Shown here in pieces: positions 37,601 to 49,600 of a stretch of 64,000 nt of DNA. Position 1 is the first letter of the stretch. The number at the start of each line of letters is the position of its first letter. Source of the stretch: Tetracentron sinense. Its lineage: Eukaryota > Streptophyta > Magnoliopsida > Trochodendrales > Trochodendraceae. Under the pieces are notes generated by a model. It had not been told where the DNA came from and searched no databases. It worked only from the letters and a program-made list of their open reading frames with translations. Position numbers and translations under genes: made by a program. The stretch spans positions 18,910,547 to 18,974,546 of the forward strand of contig CM026556.1 of the NCBI GenBank assembly GCA_015143295.1. The letters run 5' to 3'.

Positions 37601-40600
37601 TCACTCACACGAAACTCCCTACTTCAAGGACAAGAATACTTGATTCTTGATTTTCTCAATACAACAAGTAAGAGATGATTACAATATTGAGATTTGCTCC
37701 TTAGATGAGCTGAGTAAGATCTCTTTAAAGCTCTAATAAAATATCACAACAGTTGGAGTTGAATAGCTCAAAAACAGTGAATTGGGGATTTGAGGATTTT
37801 CACTAAGGATGTGAGAATTTCAGCTTTTAGTGAATGATGAGTGTTAATAAATTGATCAATAGTTGTTATTCATTCATAAGAGATCTCATTTTGTAGCCTA
37901 TAAGGATTTATGGCCGTTGGTGGAGTAATAAATGCAAGCTAGCCATTTTAAAATAGTCGTTAAAGGGCATTTATTACTCCACTCAAGTCATCTAGTCGAC
38001 TGGATGGGTCTAGTTGGTTGGATGATCACAGTGGCCAATTTAAAATTCAGGCCTTCATCTAGTCGACTGGATGACTCCATCTAGTTGATTAGATGGTGCA
38101 TTTTCTACACAAAATCCATTTTTCAAGACCTTAATGATGGGATTTAATTCCAAGGTCTTCTACCATATCTTTATCAAAATAATTACCATCTTTTTAGGTC
38201 CTTAAAGAGATTTTAAATTAGGTCTTAAGGTACCATGGTCATTTTAAGTTTGGGAGCTTTTCAACACCAACTTTTGAGGACTTTTTACATTAATCTTAAG
38301 CACTCTCAAAGAATAAAAATTAACTTTAAACCTTCTTGAGAGTCTTCAAAACTTTGATCTTGGATCTTCAATAATATTTTCAACCTTGAGATCTTCAAAG
38401 ACTTCTACTTTATCGTTTTATAGAGTTTGGCATGAACTTCAACTTGGTCTTCTAGAATGATTGAAACTTCTTTTGACTTTGATTGTTTTGTGCTTCTACA
38501 ATTTAACTTGAATGCTTCTTTTAGCAACTTGGATGACAATTCCATATCTTATGAGTTGAATGGTTGGCCAATGCTCTTGTACACTGTTTTTCATAAACAC
38601 TTTAAAGAAGACATTAGTAACATAAAAGTCCTTCAATTATTCAGGTTATCATCAAAATTAATAAGGGTACCTAAGGTTATAACCTTTAGGCTAACATGTG
38701 ACACAATCGTCTAGGTCATTTGTCTTTTAAATCCTTAAAGTTGATCTTTCCAGACCTATTTAAATTTGTTCCTAGTGTGAAGTGTGTGGACTCTCAAAAC
38801 ATTGTAGATCTACTTTCTCTCCAAGTATGAATAAAAGTATGTCTCCTTTTCAGCTGATTCATTCTGATGTCTGGGGTCCTGCCCCTACTTTGTCTGTGCA
38901 TGGTTATCGATATTTTATTTCTTTTGTGGATGACTTCTCTCGTCATACCTGGATTTACTTGATGAAGTCCTGTGCTGAAGTCCCAGACCTCGTCAAGAAG
39001 TTTCACAAGATGGTTTGACTCAATTTGAGAAACATATCAAAATTTTACACTCCGATAATGCAAAGGAATACCTTGAGGGTGATTTAAGGCAATATTTGAT
39101 AGAGCATGGTATGATCAATCAATGCACATGCCCTTATACCCCGTCAACATATTGGGGTGGCCGAGCGTAAGAACCGTCGTCTTTTGGTAGTGGCTAGAAG
39201 TTTACTGACCGAAATGAATCTTTCGAAGAAGTTTTGGGCCGAAGTAGTGCACACCTCCGCATATTTGATTAATCACATGTCATCTCGGGTCCTGTAATTG
39301 AAGTCCCCTTATTAACTACTGTCCAGACCAACCTTTGTTTACTGTTCACCCTCGTGTCTTTGGTTGTGTCTGCTTCATTCATATTTTGGGTCCTAATCGA
39401 TCCAAATTGGATCCAAAATCCATTCGCAGTATCCTCTTGGGATATTCATTAACACAAAAGGGATATCGGTGTTTTGATCCCATGTCTGGGAAATGGTTCG
39501 TTACCATGGATGTCACCTTTTTTTAGAGTCCCATTTTTTCCTCGTTCCTCTACCTCTCTTCAAGGGGAGTATAGTGAATTGTTAGAAGGGAGTCTGCCTT
39601 CAGTTCCACTTCCGGCGTTGGTCCCTGATGTCATTCATTATGTTGTTCCTATTGAGACTACTGCTAAGAAAGACCTACAGGTTTATACTAGAAGCGAAAA
39701 AGTGGGGACCACTGTGTTACGACCATTTGTCAACTTTGACTCCTCTGAACCAGGTAACATTGCTCCACTATCCTCTGTGATTCATGTTTCTAGTCCTGAT
39801 ATTGATAATGATACCGCTCCCATTGCCATACGCAAGGGGAAGCGCCAGTGTACGATTCATCCTATTTCTAATTTTATCTCGTATACATCTCTGTCACCCT
39901 CCTATTTGGCTTTCTTGTCCTCTATTTCCTCTGTGTCTTTACCTTCCAGGTTTCAGGAGGCTGTCTCCGATCCTAAGTGGCGCAATACGATGATGGAAGA
40001 AATGAGAGCTCTGGTCAAGAATGGTACACAGGAAATGGTTGAGTTACCCAAGGGAAAGAGAACTATAGGTTGCAAATGGGTGTTCACCGTGAAACATAAG
40101 GCAAATGGATCCATTAAGAGGTATCAGGCTAGATTGGTAGCTAAAGAGTATACTCAGACATACGGGATAAACTATAAGGAAACATTTGCACCCGTTCTAA
40201 AATGAACTCCATACAAGTTCTCTTATCTTTAGCTACGAACCACTCATAGCCCCTACATCAGTTAGATGTGAAAAATGCATTCTTTCATGAAAATCTACGA
40301 GAAGTGCATATGTCTCCTCCTCCGGGATTCAAACTTCCTAATAGTGAAGGAAGAGTTTGCATATTGAAGAAATCTATCTATGGCCTGAAACAGTCCCCCC
40401 GAGCTTAGTTTGAAAGGTTCAGTCAAGCCATGAAGAGGATGGGTTACTCACAGAGCCATGCTAATCACACTCTCTTTGTCAGGAGAAAAGGACAGTTAAT
40501 TACAGCTTTGATTGTCTATGTTGACAATATTGTGGTGACTGGAAATGACTCCTTAGAGATCCAACACCTGAAGAAATTTCTAGCAACAAAACTTGAGATT

Positions 40601-43600
40601 AAGGATTTGGGCAGCTTGACGCACTTTCTGGGTATTGAGGTAGCCCGATCAAAAAAGGGCATCTTCATATCGTAGTGGAAGTATACCTTAGACTTACTCC
40701 AAGATACTGGAAAATTGGGTTCTCGGCTAACTGACACTCTTATTGGACAGAATCAAAAGTTGAGCTCTAGTGAAGGCTCATTACTAGAAGATAAAGAGAT
40801 GTACCAAAGACTGGTAGATCGTCTTATTTGTCTTTCTCTCACTAGACCTAACATCGTATATGCAGTCAGTGTAGTCAGTCAATTCATGCATGAACCTCGG
40901 ATCGCTCACTATGAGGTAGTGGAGAGAATTTTGAGATATTTGAAGGCTACTACAGGGAAGGTCCTTCTATTTGCTAACCATGGTCATATTCGACTAGAAG
41001 CCTATACTGATGCTGATTGGGCTGGACGTATAGATGACTCTGTCTACCACAAGGTATTACACTTTCCTTAGTGGTAATCTCATCACTTGGAGAAGCAAGA
41101 AGTAGAGTGTGGTGGCTAAGTCAAGTGCTGAAGCAGAATATAAGGCAATGGCTCATGGGTAGCAAAATTATTATAGCTGAAGATTTTACTACAAGATCTA
41201 GGAATAGAGGTGGATGTTCCTATGAAGTTGTTCTGTGATAACAAGGTGACCATTAATATTCCTCAGAACCCCATTCAACATGATCAGACTAAGCATATTG
41301 AAATTGACAGACACTTTATCAGAGAATAAGTTGCTTCATGAAATATTTGTTTGCTATTTGTTATAACGGAAAATCAGCTAGCTGATATACTCACAAAATG
41401 GGTTACTAAAGCTAGCTTAGAAGGTATTTTTAATAAGTTAGGCATGTTCAATATCTATGCTCAGCTTGAGGGGGAGTGTTGAGATATGATTAATTATATA
41501 GATGTGAATATGTGATACACTGGATCTCTCATTAAAGGTATATTTGTAATAGGCATATTATGGTTATTTTATAATTATAAAATGATTAGATATTAGAGAG
41601 AAATCTCTCGAATTACGTTTTTTCCCCAACACGTCCTCTTCCTCTCTCATTCTCCATCTTCTCTTCTAGGTTTCATCTTTAAGTGATTTCAATTCCATTC
41701 TGTTTGAAATACATCACACTAAATGTGATCCTTGTTTTCCATGAGTTTAGGGAGGTGATACCCTATTTTAGTGATTTTTTAGGCTAGATTAACCCTAATT
41801 ATATCATTTGTCTAGGGTGGTGAATCCCTAGGGTGCAAGTTTGTGATTGTTTCTTCATTTGAAAAGCATAACAAATGAGTCTGAGGTTAGTGAGTCCTCT
41901 AGTATCCCTGTGCAGGGAAGAGGAAGTATTGTGGTTAGTGCATACGATGCCCCCAATCTCCAAATTACTACTATAAGTTCATCGATCCTTCACTCGATGC
42001 AACTAGATATTAGTAGTGGATAATTGTTCCTCTCCATGACTAAGGAGATATGGAAGCAGTCACACATACCTATTCTGAAGTGGGCAATGAAACTCGTATA
42101 TTTGAGTTACGACAGAGCATCTGGTAGTTGAAATTTGACGCCCCAAACCCGCGCCTAAGGAATTGTGTTTTGAGATGCGTGCCCGTTAGTCATAACCACA
42201 CATGCGGAAGACTTTACCCGCGAAAATGTCGAAATTTTCAAACTTTTATTAAAGAGCTTACATAAGCAATAACAACTGGTCATCACAATAACCCATCATA
42301 AGCAAATGTGTTACCTCACTGCTACAGTAGCCTTTACTTTTGGTGTCACAAATACACCAGTACACTTTCCAAAATCTATCAAGTGTAGACATAAAATGAG
42401 GGATGAGCTACAGAGCCCAGCAAAATCCACAATCCATCTAGACTATTTTCCACATAGTAACAACCATCAATAACGATATAGTATTATAGTTCAATTCCTA
42501 TATTATACTAATATATAATATCGTAATTCGTGACCCGAGGTCACTCAAGGCTATTTCACCCTCTTCTAAGGTTCCCGACCTCTAATTGCCAAGTTCACTC
42601 AATCATCGTCCACGACACCAGTTTACTGTTCCAGAAAACTGCTCACGTTCTATTCTTGAGTCCACAAACTCGTTATCTATTTTAGAATCCATTACCATCG
42701 AAAAAACCTATTACCATGGCATCCCATAACACCATGATAATTACCGAGATCAATTGGGCTTACACCCAATGAAATCAAATCTTGAGTCCTTGGACTCCAT
42801 ACAACCTTGAGTCCTTAGACTCCGTACATCCTTGAGTCCTTAGATTCCGTATAATCTTGAGTCCCTAGACTCAACACACAATCAACAACTTGTACCATCT
42901 CAGGACATACCTAAGTACAGTGATCCCTATTCCTCAACCTGTCTTGGGATATAACTAAGTACAACGATCTCCATTCCTCAACCTGTCTTAGGACATACCT
43001 CCCTCAAAGTCTTGTTCGAAAACTCGGCGAGTCACCCGAGTAACCCGGCTGAGTTACTCGACTCGATTGAATTTCGAGTCGAGTTGCCTCAAAACTCGAA
43101 GGAGACACTATTTGCCGAGTTACTCGGTCGAGTCGAGCCGAGTTTTTCGATTTGCCCGATTAGGTCGAGTCACAGAAGGGTATTATTTTTATTTTTTTAA
43201 CCTACACTAGAATGTTACACTATTTTTGCATCATATTTTTCTTGGGTCTACAAAGACAACCTACTATGAGTTATGTTAAACCTTAATTTTTAGGTTTGAG
43301 GTTGTAAAACCAGCGTACTTTGAGTTCTTTTAACCCAAGTTTTTCAAGTTATTACATATATATTCCGAGTTGGACCGAGTCGAGTTTTTTTCGAGTTTTC
43401 TAAGTTACTCGACTCGGCTAACTTTCAAGTCGAGTCGAGTTTTCGGGTTTTTGAACCATAGTTGGAACATACCAAAGTAAATAAGTCACCATCATTTATG
43501 GTACAACATCATATTCGACTTTACCAGGACATACCCGAGTACCAAGGTTCGAAATATCGGTGATATATCGCCGATATATTTCGATATCGCCCAACACCGA

Positions 43601-46600
43601 CACATCTATACCATGTTTTAAAAAAAATACATCATATCGGGAGATATTGCCGATACATCGGTTATATTGATATCGACCAAATTTGAAAAATAAATTGTTT
43701 TCCCTTTTTTTTTTGCAGATGCGCATGCATCATCCAAAAAACAAAAGAATTCATGCATGCAAAGAATCAAACATATTCTTTTATTTTTTTTTAAAAGGGA
43801 AAAAATGGTTGAGAGTAGAGAAGAAAGAAGAGGGAGGCAAGAGGGTACATACCTCTCACCGTCGCCGTCGCCGTCGCCGTCTCCATCTTTGTGAGTTTCC
43901 ACAGTTGTCGTGGGCTGTAGCCTTTGCTGTCGAGGTCATCCCCTTTTACCTCTTCTCTTCCTTTTCTCTCAGATTTTTCTTTTTTGTGGTTCTGTTGTTC
44001 GAATACGAAGAGGGCTTACCCTCTTATCTTTTAACTTATCAAGTATAACCCTAATAAGGTTTTCTAAGGTCACTCCAGCCCTATGGGCTTACCCTATTAT
44101 CTTTAACTTATTAAGTATAACCCTAATAAGGGAATTCTAAGGTCACTCCAACCCTATGTAATACTTCTCTTATGTTTTAACTTAAATAACCCTAACAAGA
44201 GTATGCTAGGGTCACTCTTAGTCCTATGTTATTAAACATATTTTCTTATGTTTTAACTTTAGTAACCCTAACAAGGGTATGCTAAGGTCACTCCTATACC
44301 ATTAAACATTCTTCTTTAATTGTCATGTAAAAAAGTATTAAATTTTTAATATAAGGCCAAATATTGATTTACATTATCCACCAAATTATATTTTACACCC
44401 AATGATAAAAATTAATATTGATTTATACAATACACCAAATGCAAAAAAAAAAAAAGTATTAAAATTTTAATATAAGGCCTTTTTTATTTTAAGTATTATA
44501 CATGAAATTCATTAATATTTTATTTAGTTATGAATTTTAATAATGTTCTATTATTATTATTAATAGTTAACAATTCTAAATAATGTACTTAGTAACATCA
44601 ACCAAATAATATAACTTATTTAACTAATAAAAAATATATAAAAAAATTTAATATACTTAAAAAAAGTATTTAATAACATTAAAAGTATTGATACTTTTCA
44701 AACAAATTATTAATCTGTTAAAAAATATAAAATATTATTAATCGAGACAATGGAAGCCATTGGAAGGACTTTACACATCTAATGTTATTCATGGTTCTCT
44801 CTGTTAAAATATATATATTAAAAACTTGAATAAGGGTCCTGTACATTTAAATAAAATTACAAAAAAAAAATCAGAGGCTTTGGTGCTTGATTATATTATG
44901 TGTTTGACATTAATATTTATTGGTGATGCATTAGGCAACTCCTTCCGGTGATGATTGTAGTTTTTTTGGTGGGTTGTCTTATGTATGTTTGTATTATTAT
45001 GAATCTTCTAAATTACGAATTTATGATTGATTGAGAAATGAATGAAACATGAATCAATCATAAATTATCGTCACCCGTTAGAACACATCTTTGCTCTCTT
45101 CTCATTGCATCTCTTATGTACATTGCTGTTTTTTGAAATTTTTTAATTCTAAAATGTGTATTAACCATAGTTGTCGGGAAGCTATGTACAAGGTGGGAAG
45201 CTCGTTTCCCAGGAAGCTCGTTTCCCAGGAAGCTCGTTTCCCAAACTCGCTTCCTAGGAAGCTCGTTTCATTGAACAAACTCTCTTCCTAGGAAGCTCGC
45301 CTCCATCACGTCTTATCTAGTAGTCAAAGGAAGTTGTATGTGTGAAGTAATGTGGTAGACCACAATCTATAGCCTAGGGTGTAGACTCTAAGCAAGTATC
45401 GTCAGTTTGAAACCTAAGGCACCCACTTTTCTACAAAAATCTCATGTAAGATAAAAATCAAAGGTATAACTACCCATAAATAACATAATGGGAATAAGGA
45501 GCCTGTATCTCATTTCTCGCTTCCTGTTTTCTAAAGTTTTTTTGAGTCTCGCTTCCCGCTTCTCGCTTTCGCTTTGCTTCTCGTTTTTGCTTTTCGCATT
45601 GATAATTATGGTATTAACATCTATTTTAACATTTCTTGAAGTTTTACCGCAAAATTTCATATTTTGCCCCATCTTTTTGCAATTTTTCTAAAAATCACCG
45701 ATAAACGATATATCTTCCAATACATCTCCGATATATCTCTTTTCTGCGGCTCGACATGTCGAGCGATATCGACATTTAGAACATTGCTAAGTACAAAGTC
45801 ACCGCCCCCACGGGACATATCCAGATACAAAGATCAACACCCTATTAGGGTATTTGTCACTCTCACCCAAGCTCTATTGGGACATACCTAAGTACAACAA
45901 TCCCCACTCCTCAACCTGTCTTGGGACATACCTAAGTACAACGATCCCCATTCATCACCCTGTCTTGGGACATACCTCCCTCAAAGTCTTGTTGGAACAT
46001 ACCGAAGTACAGAGGTCCCCACCCCTCAAAGTATTGTTGGAGAATAACAAAGTACCGAGGTCCCCACCCGTCAAGCCAACATTTATTTATTCCAAACAAA
46101 GCTCTATTAAGACATACCTAAGTACAATGATCCCCACTCCTCAACCTGTCTTGGGAACACTTCCCTCAAAGTATTGTTAGAACATACTAGAGGTACAGAG
46201 GTTACCACCCCTCAAACCAACATTCATTTATCCTAACCTAGTCAAAGAGAATCTATGGATAACACTCCACCCACTCCAAACGATCAGTCATATACCTAGT
46301 CAAAGAGGATCCATGTATATTATTTCACCCACTCCCGACTATCAGTCACGTACCTCACCAAAAAGGATCAATGAATATTATTCCACCCACTCCCGACTAT
46401 CAGTCACGGAGGAACCTGACTAACATCCAACACATGTTAGGTTTTTTAACCATAGAAAATCCCCAATTATTCAAGCCTTACTTGAATAATTGAACCAGTT
46501 GGGCCTTACGCCCGTGGACCAAGTCCGAGGGTATACCGTTTCAATGGGAACATATTCGGGCCGATGGATCCATCCATCGTCCTACAAGCAACGAACATCA

Positions 46601-49600
46601 TCACATTACATAAGGTTGTTTTGATAGGGAACATATTCGGGCCGATGGATCCGTCCATCGCCCTTAACAACAATCACATCATCATTTCATCACCCCAGGG
46701 AGTCTAAAACGAGCTTCCCGGAGGGTCCGAGTACAATCTGGAAACAAAACCCCCAATTCTGTGCACTGGCGATCGATCGCCAGTGCTAGACGATCGAGTG
46801 CCCAGTATACATGGCCGAAATTTCAAGCTGTTAATAGCCCGAAACCAAGGGATACCTTCCTCTGCTCAATCTACATGCAATCCCATCCCTTCTATATACC
46901 ATCCACCAGGTCTCCGACCTTTTCATCCACACATAACACATTCACACAATTTCAAAACAATAATCACATAAGGATCCCAAAGCAATTTGACCACTTTCTA
47001 TATTTTGCTATTTTAACCTACATTAGGCTCCAAATCTGAAAAACTATTAAACATAAACATCGAAGAGAGTTTCAATATATTTCTAATGGATAAAGAAACA
47101 TTCGATTCTGATCAAGGGTTACCAAACTAGGGTTACCTAAAGTTGACTATTCCTGGGGCGAATTACAGCAGACTAGTCTTCGGAAAACCGACGTTTGACC
47201 TAACTTCGACTCAAAATCTAGAAAAGTGTTACACATGAACATTGAAGAGGGTTTCCGTATCTTTCCAACGGCTCAATAATCATTCAATTCCGATTAGAGG
47301 TTACAAAACTAGGCTTCCCTAAAGTTGGCTGTTCTTGGGATGAATTACAGCAGACCAGTCTTCGATTTTCGGCCATTTGAAATCACTTAGGCTCAAAATC
47401 TGGAAAAATGTTCAACATGAACATCGAAGAGGGTTTCCGTATCTTTCCAACGGCTCAAGAATCAGCGGTTACAAAACTAGGCTTCCCTAAAGTTGGTTGT
47501 TCCTGGGACGAATTACAGCAGACCAGTCTTCGGTTTTCGGCCATTTGACCTCACTTAGGTTCAAAATCTGGAAAAATGTTCAACATGAATATTGAAGAGG
47601 GTTTTTGTATCTTTCAAACTGCTCAAGAATCATTCGATTCCGATCAGCGGTTACAAAGCTAGGCTTCCCTAAAGTTGGTTGTTCTTGGGATGAATTACAG
47701 CAGACAAGTCTTCAGTTTTCTGGCATTTGACTCACTTAGGATGAAAATCTAGAAAAATGTTCCACGTGAACATCAAAGAGGGTTTTTGTATATTTCCAAC
47801 GGCTTAAGAATCATTCGATTCCAGGTTTTGAGCATAAAATTACAGCCATTTAAAGTTAAACTATTCATAACGTAAATAATAGGAAAAAAAGAAAAGAGGG
47901 AAAGGGTTTTTACCTCCCTACACATAGATCGAGGCTCCGGAGAAGAAAATGGACACCGCCAACGCACTCAGAATGACGATAAACCCCTAGGTAGACCTCC
48001 TTCTTTCTCTCTCTACTTTCTCTCTCCTCTTTCTACACTTTCTCTATAAAAAATTGGCCAGAGCTTCGGCTCTCAGATTTTCGTGAGAATGAGGGGCGTT
48101 TAACCCTCTTTATATAGGCTAGGGCTTCGCCTAGGTGGCGAGGCCATGTTTCAAACACATGGGCAGCACACCTGGCAGTTTGACCACGTTGACCGGATTT
48201 TCCCGTTTTTCGTATATACAACCCTCGTAACACTGCTAGACGACGTGCAATGAAGCTAAAACGACAGGTGACCGAACTAGGGGCAGTCTGACACCCACTG
48301 TGCAAATTTCGGGGAAAAATGCTGAGTTTTGACAATAAAAAGTAAGTCCGGAAGAAAATTGCAAAACCCACAAATTTCCTAATTTTGGACACAACACGCT
48401 ACCGTTTCGCCATTTAAGAGGATGAATAGCCGAGACGACAGACAGTCATCCAGAACGGTCGACTGACAGTCATCCAGAACGGTCGACTGACATATTGTGT
48501 GCAAGTTTCATAGATTTCTATTAGAGCAATCGGTAAATATCGAGTCCTGACCGAATTTCAAAAATCTGCGGATTCCCGATTTTTATACGTACGAGGCCCC
48601 CGCGGCTTTGCGAATCGATGCGTAACGGAGGCAACATGATGGGTAATCGTCCAGGTAGTGGACCAACACGCAGTACGAGAATACCGGTAATTTATCGGAC
48701 ACTGAATCCGATAACCAGAACCCGCGGTTAAACCCACACACTTTTCTGAGATTCTACGAATTCTGATTAAGGAAAAGTGACATCCTAATATTTATAATTT
48801 AATTATACTTAATTAAAGGTCATTCTGGCCTCAATTTTCTTCCGAAAATCCAGGTCGTTACAGAAATCCTTAGTAAGGAGCCCTCACCATCGCCAATGGA
48901 AGTCTACTCTTATTTTCATTGTGAGGAGCATCGACGGAGTGCTACAGTCCAAACCCATTCTCTTGATAGATCTACCCTAGCCTCCCTATTACAGAGGAGG
49001 GGCATGAGTAAGGGTCATGATAGAGGAGGGGGTATGTTTGGACCGTCTGGTTCCTCCAGTGATGACAGGATAAAGTATAGACATAAATGCCACCCTTGTG
49101 CTTGTACCCGTCATATGATAGATACCTACTAAGATTTACATGGTCGTCCACCACCACAGGGTCCTAAGCATGGCGACAGGAACAGATGATATGGTCCAGG
49201 AGAGTTAAATGCTCACTCAATTGATTCTATTGCACTAGTACCCACTGCTACACCATCACCAGTGCTTCTTCCGATAGCCCTAGCCTTTCCAGGGGTGAGA
49301 TCAAGGCATTCCATCGTTTTATGTCCCAGTTGGAACCTCCTACTACAACCTCAATCACTTCGGTTCCCTACGCAGGTACTTCAGTCTCAGCTCTCGGTGC
49401 ATCTGTTTCTGATACTTATCGTTCCCAGATTATGATTTAGGAGCATCTGATCACATGACTGGTAGAGACAAAGTCAAAGTGGCTGATGGATCCCTATTGC
49501 CCATTACGGGCAAATGGAGTGTTTCTGTTACTCTATCGATGCGTTTATCCTCTGTTTTGCATGTTCCCAACTTTACTTAGAATTTTTTATCTATTAATTA

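Larger units (their letters stand above)
34755..41684 (+). mobile_element. Copia 1 (Ty1/copia), inactive, inserted in the Copia 2 leader
   Basis: 5' LTR 34755-34950 and 3' LTR 41477-41684, flanked by GATTT (34750-34754, 41685-41689). PBS TGGTTTCAGAGC follows the 5' LTR and GAGGGGGAG (41468-41476) precedes the 3' LTR. Plus-strand gag, protease, integrase, RT and RNase H are all broken. Solo LTR H2 lies at 37165-38696. Confidence 0.93.
43543..45786. mobile_element. hAT-like non-autonomous element M2 (2244 bp)
   Basis: TIRs CAAGGTTCGAAATATCG and CAATGTTCTAAATGTCG, with flanking 8-mers CCGAGTAC (43535-43542) and CTAAGTAC (45787-45794) that differ by two transitions. Subterminal regions repeat GATATATCG / CGATATAT. 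It contains (GTCGCC)n near 43860, a four-unit CCCTAATAAGG repeat (44030-44310) and the nested element M6. No transposase is recognisable. Its right part is homologous to M3. Confidence 0.78.
42895..46210. repeat. GGACATACCTAAGTACA-type repeat of LTR F, split by M1 and M2
   Basis: Units of about 45 bp with CTTGGGACATACCTAAGTACA and ACGATCCCCATTCCTCAACC occur at 42895-43010 and 45870-46210. Hybrid units (AGTCTTGTTGGAACATACC) lie at the insertion points of M1 and M2. Confidence 0.8.
42135..48862 (-). mobile_element. Solo LTR F (6.7 kb including insertions) in Copia 2 gag
   Basis: Plus strand starts TTGACGCCCCAAACCC, ends CCAGGTCGTTACA, and is flanked by GAAAT (42130-42134, 48863-48867). Insertions M1 and M2 (with M6) account for about 2.7 kb, leaving an LTR of about 4 kb. 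No coding region. A putative TATA box on the minus strand lies at 48108-48116. It carries three tandem-repeat types (42775-42860, 42895-43010 with 45870-46210, and 47040-47830). Confidence 0.88.

Noticed and set aside
43618..43902. Frame with a (DG)n run on the minus strand
   Set aside because: Produced by the (GTCGCC)n microsatellite inside M2; no coding signature around it.
43537..45797. Mutator-type 9-bp duplication around M2
   Set aside because: GAGTACCAA/AAGTACAAA matches less well than the 8-mers CCGAGTAC/CTAAGTAC with CAAGG/CAATG ends, and the sister elements M5 and M6 have perfect 8-bp duplications.
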